NCBI GenBank assembly: GCA_964543475.1
Contig: CAZIYJ010000004.1
Span: 62,001-126,000 of the forward strand
Length of the DNA: 64,000 nucleotides
From: JAYSYM01 sp964543475
Lineage (GTDB): Bacteria > Bdellovibrionota > Bdellovibrionia > Bdellovibrionales > JAMPXM01
Direction: 5' to 3'
Below the pieces are notes generated by a model. That model did not search any database and was not told the origin of the DNA. It was given only the letters and a program-made list of their open reading frames with translations. Every line of letters starts with the position of its first letter. Position 1 is the stretch's first letter. Positions 51,437 through 60,634 of this stretch are shown in pieces. A program made the translations under genes and the position numbers.

Positions 51437-52322
51437 AACCTAGCTCCTTCATTAAGCGCTTGTTCTTAGTCCAACCCTCTTTAACTTTGACATGAAGCTC
51501 AAGGAACACTTGAACTCCGCCCAAAAGCTTTTCAATTTCTGGGCGCGCAAGACTACCAATCTTTTTGAGAGTGGCACCTTTAGCACCGATCACGATCCCC
51601 TTGTGATTTTCTTTATCAAGCAAGAGTTCAGCGGCAATTCTTGTCAGCGTCGGGTCTTCTTCATCGAACTTGTTGATGAGAACAGCGAGTCCGTATGGAA
51701 CTTCTTTATGTAAGGCATCAAAGCACTTCTCGCGAATAATTTCGGCTGCCATTTGGCGAAGCGTTTGAGTCGTGTAAATCTCTGGGTCATAGAGAGGCTG
51801 ATCTGTCTCAGGAAGCAGATCAATGATTCGATTCATGACCTCTGTTCGAGCCTCTTCAGGTCGAGTCTTCGCTGAAATCGAAACAAACTGAACTTCTTCC
51901 TCGACTAAATACTTAAAGTACTTAGGAGTTCGCGTACCGCCAAGTAAGTCACTCTTAGTAATGATCACTACGCACTTGCGATCAGAACTACGCGCCATCT
52001 CTACGATCTCTTTTGCTTTATCTTCACTGTCGTCTGCCGCGAGTAAAATTAGGAGAACATCCGCTTTTTTTACTACGTCTTTAAACTCAGACTGCAAGAA
52101 GTCGTTAACTCCAGTTTTCGTTCTAACAAAACCAGGAGCGTCGACAAAAATAATCTGTTCGGTTTTAGTTGTGACAATGCCTGTAACTCTTTGCCGAGTC
52201 GTCTGGGGCTTGTCAGACACGATTGAGACTTTCTCATTAACGAGTAAGTTGGTGAGCGTGCTTTTTCCCGCGTTTGGCTCGCCAAGAAGAGCTACGAATC
52301 CTGCTCTAAACTTCTTTTTCAT
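51420..52322 (-). CDS. era: GTPase Era
   Basis: A 300-residue Era: ALLGEPNAGKSTLTN, DKPQTTRQRVTGI, VDAPGF, ITKSD, and a C-terminal KH domain (GIVIGAKGATLKKIG and LELHVKVKEGW). It binds 16S rRNA and joins 30S maturation. Start ATG overlaps the rnc stop (ATGA); era-rnc linkage is classic. Confidence 0.97.
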   Translation of the reverse strand: MKKKFRAGFVALLGEPNAGKSTLTNLLVNEKVSIVSDKPQTTRQRVTGIVTTKTEQIIFVDAPGFVRTKTGVNDFLQSEFKDVVKKADVLLILLAADDSEDKAKEIVEMARSSDRKCVVIITKSDLLGGTRTPKYFKYLVEEEVQFVSISAKTRPEEARTEVMNRIIDLLPETDQPLYDPEIYTTQTLRQMAAEIIREKCFDALHKEVPYGLAVLINKFDEEDPTLTRIAAELLLDKENHKGIVIGAKGATLKKIGSLARPEIEKLLGGVQVFLELHVKVKEGWTKNKRLMKELGYVVPE

Positions 52323-53038
52323 AACGGTACACTTCCAGTAGTTTGAGCTTTGCTCGTTTCAAATATTTCTAATGCTACTTTTGCAGCTTCCTGCTCCGCA
52401 GCTTTTTTACTTCGGCCTTCGCCCTTGGCAATTTGCGCTTCGTTGACCCAAACCGAAATTTCGAACTTCTTGTCGTGATCTGGGCCAGTTTCGGCATCGA
52501 CTTGATACTTCGGAGTTGTGCGATAGAGCTCCTGAGCTCGCTCTTGAAGTCGAGTTTTAAAGTCAGAAGCAAAATCAGGCGCGTTTGCGATCTGCGATAT
52601 CTTTGCCGAGAACAATCGCTCAACGATTTCTACAGCTTTTGCGTAACCGCCATCAACAAAGACCGCGCCAATAATCGCCTCAAAACTTGAAGCAAGCAGA
52701 CGAGGTTTTAGTAATCCGCCCGTACGAAGTTCTCCCTTACCTAGGCGCAAGTAGTTGGCCAAACCAATCTCTCCAGCTAACTGAGAAAGGCTTTCTTCGT
52801 TAACGAGACTAGCGCGCTTCTTTGAAAGCGCACCCTCGTCATCTAACGGAAATTGGTTCATGAGATACTGACTCAGTGCCAGATCAAGAACCGCATCACC
52901 TAAGAACTCAAGTTTTTCATTGTCTGCGCTCGTCGCGGCATCTTCGTTCTTGAAGCTTTTGTGCGTCAGTGCCTGAGTGAGTAAATCTGAATTTGAAAAG
53001 TTATGTTGCAGAAGCGTTTGCAGTTCTTGCATATCCAC
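52319..53038 (-). CDS. rnc: Ribonuclease III
   Basis: A 239-residue RNase III. The catalytic signature is NEKLEFLGDAVLDLALSQYL near residue 40; a second metal Glu is in EAIIGAVFVDGGY; the dsRNA-binding domain (about 155-225) ends GRSKKAAEQEAAKVALE. It processes rRNA precursors and double-stranded RNA. GTG 53038 or ATG 53032 may be the start. Its 5' end overlaps mtaB by 38 nt. Confidence 0.97.
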   Translation of the reverse strand: MDMQELQTLLQHNFSNSDLLTQALTHKSFKNEDAATSADNEKLEFLGDAVLDLALSQYLMNQFPLDDEGALSKKRASLVNEESLSQLAGEIGLANYLRLGKGELRTGGLLKPRLLASSFEAIIGAVFVDGGYAKAVEIVERLFSAKISQIANAPDFASDFKTRLQERAQELYRTTPKYQVDAETGPDHDKKFEISVWVNEAQIAKGEGRSKKAAEQEAAKVALEIFETSKAQTTGSVPL

Positions 53039-54407
53039 TCATTTCAAAATCAGGTTTACCAACAAGGACACCGTCCATTCGGCTCGCTTGTGTTTCATCA
53101 AAACCGGTAATTCGAACATAAACCTCTTTTCCGACAAGATCGCCAAGCATTGATTGCTCAGCCTCATTAACATCAAATTTAATTGGCCAATAATCTCGAC
53201 TCAAACCAGACGTCGAACCTATCACTTTTGCTTTATGGCCCTTCAAGATAACAGCTTGCTTATACGCTCCGACTTGCGAGTCCGCGATTTCGCGGTAGCG
53301 CATCGAAGAAAGCTCACGCAGTCGCATCGCGCGAATTGACTTCTCTGATTTACCAACGACTTCAGAAATTAATGTCGCCTTAGTTCCCGGACGTTCGCTG
53401 TAAGGAAATACGTGAATACGACTCCATGGAAGGTGTGCCAACCGCAAAAATGTATCTTCAAACTCCTCGTGCGTCTCACTCGGAAATCCAACGATGACAT
53501 CCATTCCAACGAAGCTGCCCGGAAGACGCTCCGCAATTGCTTTTAGACTTACTTCAACATCTTCAGCTGTATATTTTCGGCGCATAGCCTGGAGAATTCG
53601 CGAGTTAGCACTTTGAATGCTCATATGAAAGTGACGACAGAGTCGTTCATCTCGCTCGTAAAGCTTTAAAAGTTCTTCAGTCAGCTCAATTGGCTCTAAG
53701 CTTGAGAGACGGATTCGTGGAACCGAAGTTCTCGCTAAAACTTCGGCGACAAGTGCCTCGAGTCCTAACTTTTGGCCCGGGCGAGAATCATCTTCATAGT
53801 CTCCTATGTGAACTCCCGTTAAGACGACTTCTTGTGTTCCGCTTGCGGCTAATTCGTTAATCTTACCTACCAGCTCGTCGATTGTGATTGAGCGACTCTT
53901 GCCTCGAGCAAAAGGAATCACGCAGTACGTACAAAACTGATTACAGCCATCTTGGATTTTAACGAACGCCCGAGTGTGACCTGCTTCTTGCCCGCCACCC
54001 GCTTCTAAATCGTCTTTTCGAAAAATATTAGATCGAAAAACTTTTTCAGAAGACTCACCCTTAAGATGTGCTTCAAGAATATCTTCAAGCGAACCTTTGT
54101 GAGAATTTGCGATGATCAAATCAGCTTCTGACAAAGTATCAAGACTTGCGCCGTCTACCTGTGCCGAGCAACCGGTTACAATAATCTTTGCTTGAGGATT
54201 CTTAGAACGAATTCTGCGAACTTCTCGAATTGCGTCTTTCGTGGCCTCTGCTGTCACAGCACATGTATTAAGAACATGTACTTCAGGCGAATCTTTTGTG
54301 AACTCATAACCTTTTGACGTCAGGCGCTTTTGCAAAAGCCCTGTGTCGTATGTGTTCACTTTGCAACCGAAGGTGTGCACCTGAATCTTTGCGTTCTTTG
54401 GTGTCAT
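53001..54407 (-). CDS. mtaB: tRNA threonylcarbamoyladenosine methylthiotransferase MtaB
   Basis: A 468-residue radical-SAM methylthiotransferase. N-terminal cluster Cys in TFGCKVNTYDT, NTCAVT and TGCSAQ; radical-SAM motif GCNQFCTYCVIPFARGKSRS near 155; C-terminal TRAM-like region with GHKAKVIGSTSG. GCKVNTYDT places it with MtaB rather than MiaB or RimO. It adds ms2 to t6A37 of tRNA. ATG 54407 overlaps the mnmA stop by one base (TAATG). Confidence 0.93.
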   Translation of the reverse strand: MTPKNAKIQVHTFGCKVNTYDTGLLQKRLTSKGYEFTKDSPEVHVLNTCAVTAEATKDAIREVRRIRSKNPQAKIIVTGCSAQVDGASLDTLSEADLIIANSHKGSLEDILEAHLKGESSEKVFRSNIFRKDDLEAGGGQEAGHTRAFVKIQDGCNQFCTYCVIPFARGKSRSITIDELVGKINELAASGTQEVVLTGVHIGDYEDDSRPGQKLGLEALVAEVLARTSVPRIRLSSLEPIELTEELLKLYERDERLCRHFHMSIQSANSRILQAMRRKYTAEDVEVSLKAIAERLPGSFVGMDVIVGFPSETHEEFEDTFLRLAHLPWSRIHVFPYSERPGTKATLISEVVGKSEKSIRAMRLRELSSMRYREIADSQVGAYKQAVILKGHKAKVIGSTSGLSRDYWPIKFDVNEAEQSMLGDLVGKEVYVRITGFDETQASRMDGVLVGKPDFEMSGYARTANASAT

Positions 54408-55501
54408 TAAACGATCCACCCGCCGCCGACCAACCGATTTTCGCGATAGAGAACCGCAGCCTGTCCTGGAGTTACAGCACGAACCGGCTCTTCAAACTCA
54501 AGATGAACTTCGCCATTTGTTTTTCGCACAGTTGCATAGTTTCCCTTGTGGGCATAACGAATCTTAACTTTCATTCGCTCGCCGTCATCTACGTCATCTA
54601 ACCAATGCGGCTGTACAACACGGACTTTATCTTGAAAGAGATACTTCTCTTCGCCCACCCAAACCGTGTTGGTTTCAGGATCGACTTTGATAACAAAGAG
54701 TGGAATCCCAGCGGCATATCCTAAGCCTTTACGCTGACCGTAAGTGAAGTGATGAATTCCGTCATGAGGAGCCAGGACTTCGCCGGTTGGATGAAGTTTG
54801 ACGTCACCTTTTTTGGTATCGAGAACTGATTGCGGCACTTGAGTTTTAATAAAGTTTGCGTAGCCCTGATTCCCAACAAAACAAATTCCGACAGAATCTT
54901 TCTTTCGGGCGTTGATGAGTCCTTTTTCTTCGGCGTATTTGCGAACGTCTTCTTTTTTCATTTCGCCGATTGGGAACATCAATTTAGGAACTAATTCAGG
55001 ATCAATTGTGAACAAGAAGTAAGTTTGATCTTTCCAGTCGTCAGTCGAATTGACGATGCCCATTCGACCTTTTTCATTTGCTTCAATTTTTGCGTAGTGG
55101 CCAGTGGCTAAGTAATCACAACCAAGTTCGTTCATCTTGCGAACGAGGTGGTCAAATTTGAGATACGTATTGCAGTTCACACAAGGAAGCGGCGTCAAAC
55201 CTTTGAGATAATCACTTACAAACGGATCAATGACCGCCGTTTTAAACTTCGCTTCGCAATTGATCACATAGAACGGAATATCTAAGCGGTCAGCCACAGC
55301 TCGCGCATCATCAACGTCAATCGAAGAACAGCAAGTTCCGTTACCTTCTTCAATATCACATGAAGTGTAATCCCAAACCTGCATGGTCACACCGACCACG
55401 TCGTAACCTTGCTCGACCAACAATGCAGCTGCAACAGAGCTATCAACTCCGCCGCTCATCGCAACTAATACTTTTTTCTTTCGATTCACATCTGTACTCA
55501 T
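54407..55501 (-). CDS. mnmA: tRNA-specific 2-thiouridylase MnmA
   Basis: A 364-residue enzyme: PP-loop VAMSGGVDSSVAAALL, nucleophile Cys in LPCVNCNTYLKF near 100, ATGHYAKI, GICFVGN with the second Cys, and a C-terminal beta-barrel. It makes 2-thiouridine at tRNA position 34. ATG 55501 overlaps the cysteine desulfurase stop (ATGA), matching supply of persulfide sulfur by that enzyme. Confidence 0.96.
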   Translation of the reverse strand: MSTDVNRKKKVLVAMSGGVDSSVAAALLVEQGYDVVGVTMQVWDYTSCDIEEGNGTCCSSIDVDDARAVADRLDIPFYVINCEAKFKTAVIDPFVSDYLKGLTPLPCVNCNTYLKFDHLVRKMNELGCDYLATGHYAKIEANEKGRMGIVNSTDDWKDQTYFLFTIDPELVPKLMFPIGEMKKEDVRKYAEEKGLINARKKDSVGICFVGNQGYANFIKTQVPQSVLDTKKGDVKLHPTGEVLAPHDGIHHFTYGQRKGLGYAAGIPLFVIKVDPETNTVWVGEEKYLFQDKVRVVQPHWLDDVDDGERMKVKIRYAHKGNYATVRKTNGEVHLEFEEPVRAVTPGQAAVLYRENRLVGGGWIV

Positions 55502-56727
55502 GACAGAACCCCTGGCTTCCCAGTGACACAAACATCTTCAGAACTGAAACTTCTAATTCGTGCGACTACTTCTTTTAATGCTTCGATAAATAAATCAATT
55601 TGCTCATTTGTATTCGACCAGCCAAGTCCGACTCTCAATGACGATTGAGCCTCATCGCGAGTGATTCCCATCGCAATCAGAACAGGTGATGGTTCTGGGC
55701 TCCCGGAGCTACAAGCAGCTCCGGTGGAAACAGCAAATCCCATGATATCTAAATTCATTAGAAGGGTTTCGCCGTCGACTCCATCGATGATCATACTTGA
55801 GGTATTAGGAAGACGACGTGCGTTCTCGGAATTGACCGAGAGGCACGCGATTTCGTTTTTCAGTCGATTCTCCAAATGATCGCGAAGAATTTCTAGCTTT
55901 TGCCCTTTCGGGCCGATCTCATGCGAGCTCTTTGCCATTTCTCCAAGAGATGCGATCGCAAGCAAGTTTTCTGTGCCGCCACGGCGATGACGTTCTTGAG
56001 CTCCGCCGTGGATAAGGCTTTCAAGCTGAGTCCCTTTTCGCGAGAAGAGGACTCCCACACCTTTTAGCGAATAGAACTTGTGTCCTGAAAAGCTCGCAAG
56101 GTCTACGCCAAGTTCTTGAACATTGACCGGAATTTTTCCGAGAGCCTGAACCGCGTCAGTATGAAAGAGTGCTCCATGCTGATGGGCTAATTCTGCCATT
56201 TCTCGGATTGGAAAGATCACTCCAGTTTCGTTGTTTGCTAGCATCACCGAAACTAAAGCAGTCTTATCGTTGAGCAAAGATTTGTACTGCTCAAGATCAA
56301 TTTGACCTTCGCGATTTACCGAAATGAATTCAACTTCGGCTCCACGACTTTTCAAAAACTCGGCAGTCTTCTGAACACTTGGATGCTCAACTGATGAAAA
56401 AAGATATCGATTGCGAAATCCATTAGGCAAAATCGCGCCGGGACTGTGCATGAATTCATACACGCCTTTGATTGCTAAATTATTTGATTCGCTTCCGCCG
56501 CTTGTGAAAATAACTTCGAGCTGATCGCAACCAATCATGTGAGCGAAAGCTTTGCGAGAATCGCGAAGCAAAGCTTTTGGCTTTCTACCTGCACGATGGA
56601 TCGAACTTGGGTTGCCCCAAGCCTCTAGCCAATCAACGATTTTCGGCTTTAACTCTGGAGCTAAAGGCGAAGTCGCGTTGTGATCTAGGTAGATCATTTC
56701 ACTGAGATTTCCGTCGGAAAATGACAT
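55498..56727 (-). CDS. NifS/IscS-like cysteine desulfurase
   Basis: A 409-residue PLP enzyme (399 if the ATG at 56697, before MIYLDHNATSP, is used; neither has a strong ribosome site). MIYLDHNATSPLAP, SGGSESNNLAIKG, FHTDAVQALGKIPV, the PLP-Lys in SFSGHKFYSLKG, and the active Cys in STGAACSSGSPEPS are present. It releases sulfur from cysteine for MnmA and Fe-S clusters. It is divergent from the MshEN-like gene. Confidence 0.93.
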   Translation of the reverse strand: MSFSDGNLSEMIYLDHNATSPLAPELKPKIVDWLEAWGNPSSIHRAGRKPKALLRDSRKAFAHMIGCDQLEVIFTSGGSESNNLAIKGVYEFMHSPGAILPNGFRNRYLFSSVEHPSVQKTAEFLKSRGAEVEFISVNREGQIDLEQYKSLLNDKTALVSVMLANNETGVIFPIREMAELAHQHGALFHTDAVQALGKIPVNVQELGVDLASFSGHKFYSLKGVGVLFSRKGTQLESLIHGGAQERHRRGGTENLLAIASLGEMAKSSHEIGPKGQKLEILRDHLENRLKNEIACLSVNSENARRLPNTSSMIIDGVDGETLLMNLDIMGFAVSTGAACSSGSPEPSPVLIAMGITRDEAQSSLRVGLGWSNTNEQIDLFIEALKEVVARIRSFSSEDVCVTGKPGVLS

Positions 56728-56745
56728 GCGCTGCAATGTAGCAAA

Positions 56746-58356
56746 ATGAGCCCTTTTTCTCAAAGCAATTGCCCGTTCAGATACCTAGACCAAGGACGGG
56801 TCGTCATTAGTCGACTTGAAGCAAGTTATCCTATTGAATTAACAGGTTTTTTTGAAAGTCTTACAAGGTTGAACCAACTCTCAGCTTTACAGAGACTCGA
56901 ACCGATAAGTTTACGTATGCCTAACGACACGATTTGGATAGAGAAATTCAAAATTTCAAGTGATCTGAAAGCTGACTTTGAGAAGTCGTCTTCGACCGAC
57001 AAAAGCTTTTTAGTTTGGTGTCTTGAAAACGGTCACGTGAATGAAAACGAATACCTATCTTGGGCATCGCAAGAATTTCAACTGCCTGTTGTGAGCGCCG
57101 AATTTTTCGCAAACGAAGAAGCAAAACAAAAATGGCATTCGACTTGGGCTACTGCCCGTTCTCTTCATTCGTGGAATCCATCACTCCTTCCGCTCGATGA
57201 ATCTGCCAGTGTAATTCGTGTTGGTTGCCTTGAAGTACCCGACTTAAAATTAGAAAAGTCGGTGGCCTATGTTCTGGCACCCTTAAGCGGAATGAAATCT
57301 TTTTGGACAGAGACATTGCCGGCTGTGCAAGAAGAGCCTGCGAGCATAGCTCCTGTGTTGCTAGATGTTGCGCCAATCGAAGAAGTTGCGCCAATTAGCG
57401 ATGTTGCTACTCTCGAAGATGCAGTCTCTATTCCTAACGATCTTCCACCTCCACCTCCTCAAGAGTTCGATGCGAATTCCTTGATGGCAAACTGGGGATC
57501 AGACGAAGAAGAGTCAGAAGTTCAATCGGAACCTCTACCAGAAGAAGAAGATTTATCTGCGCAGATGCCAGAAGGTTTTGCGATGTCTGAAGGCTTTAGT
57601 GCCTCTGACATTCCGATCCCGACGATGATTGCGCCGATAGCTCCACCATTATCTTCTCCAGAACTTGCACCATTGTTTTCTTCGGAGCCTGCACCTTTGA
57701 CTTCTCCGGAACCTATTCCGTTAGCACCTTCTATTCCACCGCCCTTAGCTGCGACGGCAGTAGTTGTTGAGCAAGCAGCCCCGAGTCCAACAATCATTGT
57801 TAAAGCAAAGCCGCCGATTCCACCTATGTCGCCACCAACTGGCAGACCAGCTGGTGACTTCATTGGGATGATTGAACTTCGCAACTCAAAAGAAAAACTT
57901 GATGAGTGCCAAGATTTGTCTGAAGTTGCGGTGAATACTTTTTCGAAGATGAGTCGGTACTTTGATCGACATATGATTTTGCTATTGAAAGGCTTCGAGC
58001 TTCGCCCTCATATCTGGGCAGGAAACTGGAATCTTCGCTCGAATCGTCCAGCAGGAATTAACCTGGATCAGCCAAGCATCTTTAGAGTTGTGTCGCGAAC
58101 GAAACTTCCGTACCACGGCTACACAAAGCCTTCTGCTTGTAACGATATGTTCTTTGGTGAATGGAGCAACGGTACTCCTCCGGCCCACGTTACCCTTGTA
58201 CCCATCATGATTAAAGACCAATTGGTTGGAATGATCTTGGGAGCAACTGACGGCTCGCTCGATCTAAAAGTGTCTTTAACAGATGCAGAGCGCTGGATAA
58301 GCGAGATCACGCCGCACATCAGTCGTACGAAGTCTCTCCCTCCAAAGGCCGCTTAG
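56746..58356 (+). CDS. MshEN-like, proline-rich-linker, GAF-like protein
   Basis: A 536-residue cytosolic-looking protein. Residues about 85-115 (FLVWCLENGHVNENEYLSW, FQLPVVSAEFF) resemble the MshEN/GspE N-terminal domain, which can bind c-di-GMP. A long Pro/Glu/Ala-rich linker (about 200-365; repeats such as PEPIPLAPS and SSEPAPLTSPEP) leads to a GAF-like domain (about 385-530; HVTLVPIMIKDQLVGMILG). No ATPase is attached. It may read a second messenger or scaffold a pole. The start (ATG 56746) lacks a ribosome site. Confidence 0.55.
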   Translation: MSPFSQSNCPFRYLDQGRVVISRLEASYPIELTGFFESLTRLNQLSALQRLEPISLRMPNDTIWIEKFKISSDLKADFEKSSSTDKSFLVWCLENGHVNENEYLSWASQEFQLPVVSAEFFANEEAKQKWHSTWATARSLHSWNPSLLPLDESASVIRVGCLEVPDLKLEKSVAYVLAPLSGMKSFWTETLPAVQEEPASIAPVLLDVAPIEEVAPISDVATLEDAVSIPNDLPPPPPQEFDANSLMANWGSDEEESEVQSEPLPEEEDLSAQMPEGFAMSEGFSASDIPIPTMIAPIAPPLSSPELAPLFSSEPAPLTSPEPIPLAPSIPPPLAATAVVVEQAAPSPTIIVKAKPPIPPMSPPTGRPAGDFIGMIELRNSKEKLDECQDLSEVAVNTFSKMSRYFDRHMILLLKGFELRPHIWAGNWNLRSNRPAGINLDQPSIFRVVSRTKLPYHGYTKPSACNDMFFGEWSNGTPPAHVTLVPIMIKDQLVGMILGATDGSLDLKVSLTDAERWISEITPHISRTKSLPPKAA

Positions 58357-58369
58357 GATTTTCTAAGCT

Positions 58370-58807
58370 TTATACAGTGACAATTATTTTGCGAGCGTCG
58401 GCTTCAACAAACGAGAAGTTGATTTTCACTTTTTTCCAGTTCCGAGGAAGCAAATTAGAATCGATTTTTTCAGACCATTCCAAAATAATTAGACCGCTTG
58501 GTTGACTGAATAAATCCCAAAAGCCGGTCGACTCAAGATCATCATCCCCTTCGATTCTATACAAATCGAGGTGATCAATTGAACGATCTCCTGCCGAATA
58601 ATTATTGTGTATCGCAAACGATGGCGACGTAATGTTTTCCCCTCGGAAACTCGACACCAGCGCTCTTACAAATTCAGTTTTACCAACACCCATCGGACCC
58701 GAAAGTAAAACTACATCACGGCCCGATAAAACAGTCTTTACATAACTGACAACTATTTGGAGTTCCGCGACAGTGGAAATTTTAAAATCACGCGCTGAAG
58801 TTGCCAC
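58370..58807 (-). CDS. tsaE: tRNA t6A biosynthesis ATPase TsaE
   Basis: A 145-residue ATPase: LLSGPMGVGKTEFVRAL (Walker A), ITSPSFAIHNNY, SIDHLDLYRIEG and a final ILEWSEKI. It works with TsaB and TsaD on threonylcarbamoyl transfer to tRNA A37, the base that MtaB later thiolates. Its start lies 7 nt after the glmM stop. Confidence 0.95.
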   Translation of the reverse strand: MATSARDFKISTVAELQIVVSYVKTVLSGRDVVLLSGPMGVGKTEFVRALVSSFRGENITSPSFAIHNNYSAGDRSIDHLDLYRIEGDDDLESTGFWDLFSQPSGLIILEWSEKIDSNLLPRNWKKVKINFSFVEADARKIIVTV

Positions 58808-58814
58808 GACTCAG

Positions 58815-60191
58815 CTAACTCAGTTCTTTTTCTAGAAGAGTTGCGACTTGTTCAGCATACTTGCCGATCAACATTCGATCTGGCCCCTCAACTAATACGC
58901 GAATAACCGGCTCAGTTCCCGAGAACCGAACAAAAATTCGCCCTTGGCCCGCAAGCTTCTTCTCGATTTGCTCAATGAGATCGTTGTAGCCAGCAATATT
59001 CTGAAGCTCTTCACGACGACGTACACGCGTGTTGATCAACACTTGTGGAACGTCTTGCATTTTCTCATTCAACTGACTGAGCGTCTGCCCAGTCCGTCGC
59101 ATGACCGCCAGGACATTAAGTGCTGCAATACATCCATCGCCAGTTGTTGAATGCTCTCGGAAAATGATGTGACCCGACTGCTCACCACCAAGTACATATC
59201 CATTTTTTCGCATTTCTTCGACGACGTACTTATCGCCCACATCTGTGCGTACCACTTTGATTCCGCTTTGTTTCATCAGAACATCGAGCCCGTAATTGCT
59301 CATCTGTGTCGCGACAACAGTGTCATTCGGTAAAGCACCCCGCCCCTTCAAATTGAGAGCGCATATCGCAAGAATATGATCGCCGTTAACGATATGACCT
59401 TTGTCATCGACCATCACAACGCGATCGGCATCGCCATCTAAACTGATTCCAACATCGGCGCGATATGTTTGAACCGCTTCTGCGACTTTTGCGGGATAAA
59501 GTGCGCCGGACTCATCGTTCACGTTGAATCCGTTTGGAGCATTACCCATAACGATGATGTCGGCCCCGAGCTCACTAAAAATTGCAGGAGCCACTTTGTA
59601 AGCCGCTCCATTTGCACAGTCTAAAACGATCCGCATTCCTTCGAGAGTATAATCTAACGGGAACGCATTCTTCGCATAGACGACGTAGCGTCCGCCCGCA
59701 TCGTCGATCCGTTTACTTCGACCAATTTCATCGCTTTTAGCGAGAAGAGTGTTGAGATCGACCTCGAATACGAGTCGCTCAATTTCTCGCTCCATTGAAT
59801 CTGGAATTTTGTATCCATCTTGCCCGAAAATTTTAATGCCGTTATCCATGTAAGGATTATGAGAAGCCGAAATAACAATTCCGGCATCTGCACGCATGTT
59901 TCGAGTTAAAAAGCCGATGCCTGGAGTCGGCAGCGGCCCAACCAACTGCACATGCACACCCATTGAATTGAGCCCGCTGGTCAGCGCCTGCTCGACCATG
60001 TAACCAGACAACCGAGTATCTTTTCCGATAACAACTTTTATAACTTTGTTTCTCGAAGGTGACTTTGTGAGGATGTGACCCATCGCTTGCCCAACACGCA
60101 TAACGAGCTCAGGCAGAATCGGAAAAGTGTTAGCCGTTCCGCGAATGCCGTCTGTACCGAAAAGTCTTTTTGCTTTTACCGAACTACTCAT
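58815..60191 (-). CDS. glmM: Phosphoglucosamine mutase
   Basis: A 458-residue mutase; ATG 60191 begins MSSSVKAKRLFGTDGIRG, so it does not overlap cdaR. Active-site Ser in GIVISASHNPYMDNGIKIF near 105, metal loop SLDGDADRVV, sugar loop GGEQSGHII and phosphate loop RFSGTEPVIRVL. It makes GlcN-1-P for peptidoglycan and LPS. cdaA-cdaR-glmM linkage is conserved; c-di-AMP synthase and GlmM interact in other bacteria. Confidence 0.97.
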   Translation of the reverse strand: MSSSVKAKRLFGTDGIRGTANTFPILPELVMRVGQAMGHILTKSPSRNKVIKVVIGKDTRLSGYMVEQALTSGLNSMGVHVQLVGPLPTPGIGFLTRNMRADAGIVISASHNPYMDNGIKIFGQDGYKIPDSMEREIERLVFEVDLNTLLAKSDEIGRSKRIDDAGGRYVVYAKNAFPLDYTLEGMRIVLDCANGAAYKVAPAIFSELGADIIVMGNAPNGFNVNDESGALYPAKVAEAVQTYRADVGISLDGDADRVVMVDDKGHIVNGDHILAICALNLKGRGALPNDTVVATQMSNYGLDVLMKQSGIKVVRTDVGDKYVVEEMRKNGYVLGGEQSGHIIFREHSTTGDGCIAALNVLAVMRRTGQTLSQLNEKMQDVPQVLINTRVRRREELQNIAGYNDLIEQIEKKLAGQGRIFVRFSGTEPVIRVLVEGPDRMLIGKYAEQVATLLEKELS

Positions 60192-60201
60192 ACTGAATGA
60201 C

Positions 60202-60621
60202 TCATTCTGGATTTCCTGTCGGGACGAGAGTGACTTGAATGACATCAGGAGCAACCGAAATCACTTTCACGCCAAAGGGAACTTCAACGTTACGAGGAGT
60301 AATTGCCGCCTTGTTTGCGCCCTGCTTGCTTTGCCCAAGATCAATAGTGATCGCACCTGGATTTTGTCCGAATTTTTTTAAAGCTGTGCGAGGCCCCGAA
60401 ACTTTCACCGTTACTTTTCGGCTGATTTGCTCAGAAATGACCAAATTCTTTGGAAGCAAGAACTCAAGATCGACTTCTTTACTAAGAACAAAATCGCGGC
60501 GACCTAAAATGGTGACCCACAAAATTAAAGTCACAAAGAGAGCGACAAGCTTGTAGCTTCCGTTCTCTAAAATCCATGACTTCCATTCTGACTTCGCTCG
60601 CTGATTTGGCATTCTCTTCAA
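60202..60621 (-). CDS. cdaR: YbbR-domain protein CdaR
   Basis: A 139-residue protein with a TTG start (or ATG 60612), one N-terminal membrane helix (LVALFVTLILWVTIL) and a single YbbR repeat (VDLEFLLPKNLVISEQI, VKVSGPRTALKKF). It is short; Firmicute CdaR has several YbbR repeats. It normally modulates the neighbouring cyclase, exposed to the periplasm. Confidence 0.88.
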   Translation of the reverse strand: MKRMPNQRAKSEWKSWILENGSYKLVALFVTLILWVTILGRRDFVLSKEVDLEFLLPKNLVISEQISRKVTVKVSGPRTALKKFGQNPGAITIDLGQSKQGANKAAITPRNVEVPFGVKVISVAPDVIQVTLVPTGNPE

Positions 60622-60634
60622 ATTCCCTTTTGTT

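Noticed and set aside
57522..57884. Gly-rich minus-strand reading frame inside the proline-rich linker
   Set aside because: It is the antisense of the repetitive Pro/Glu-rich codons of the plus-strand gene and has no ribosome site.
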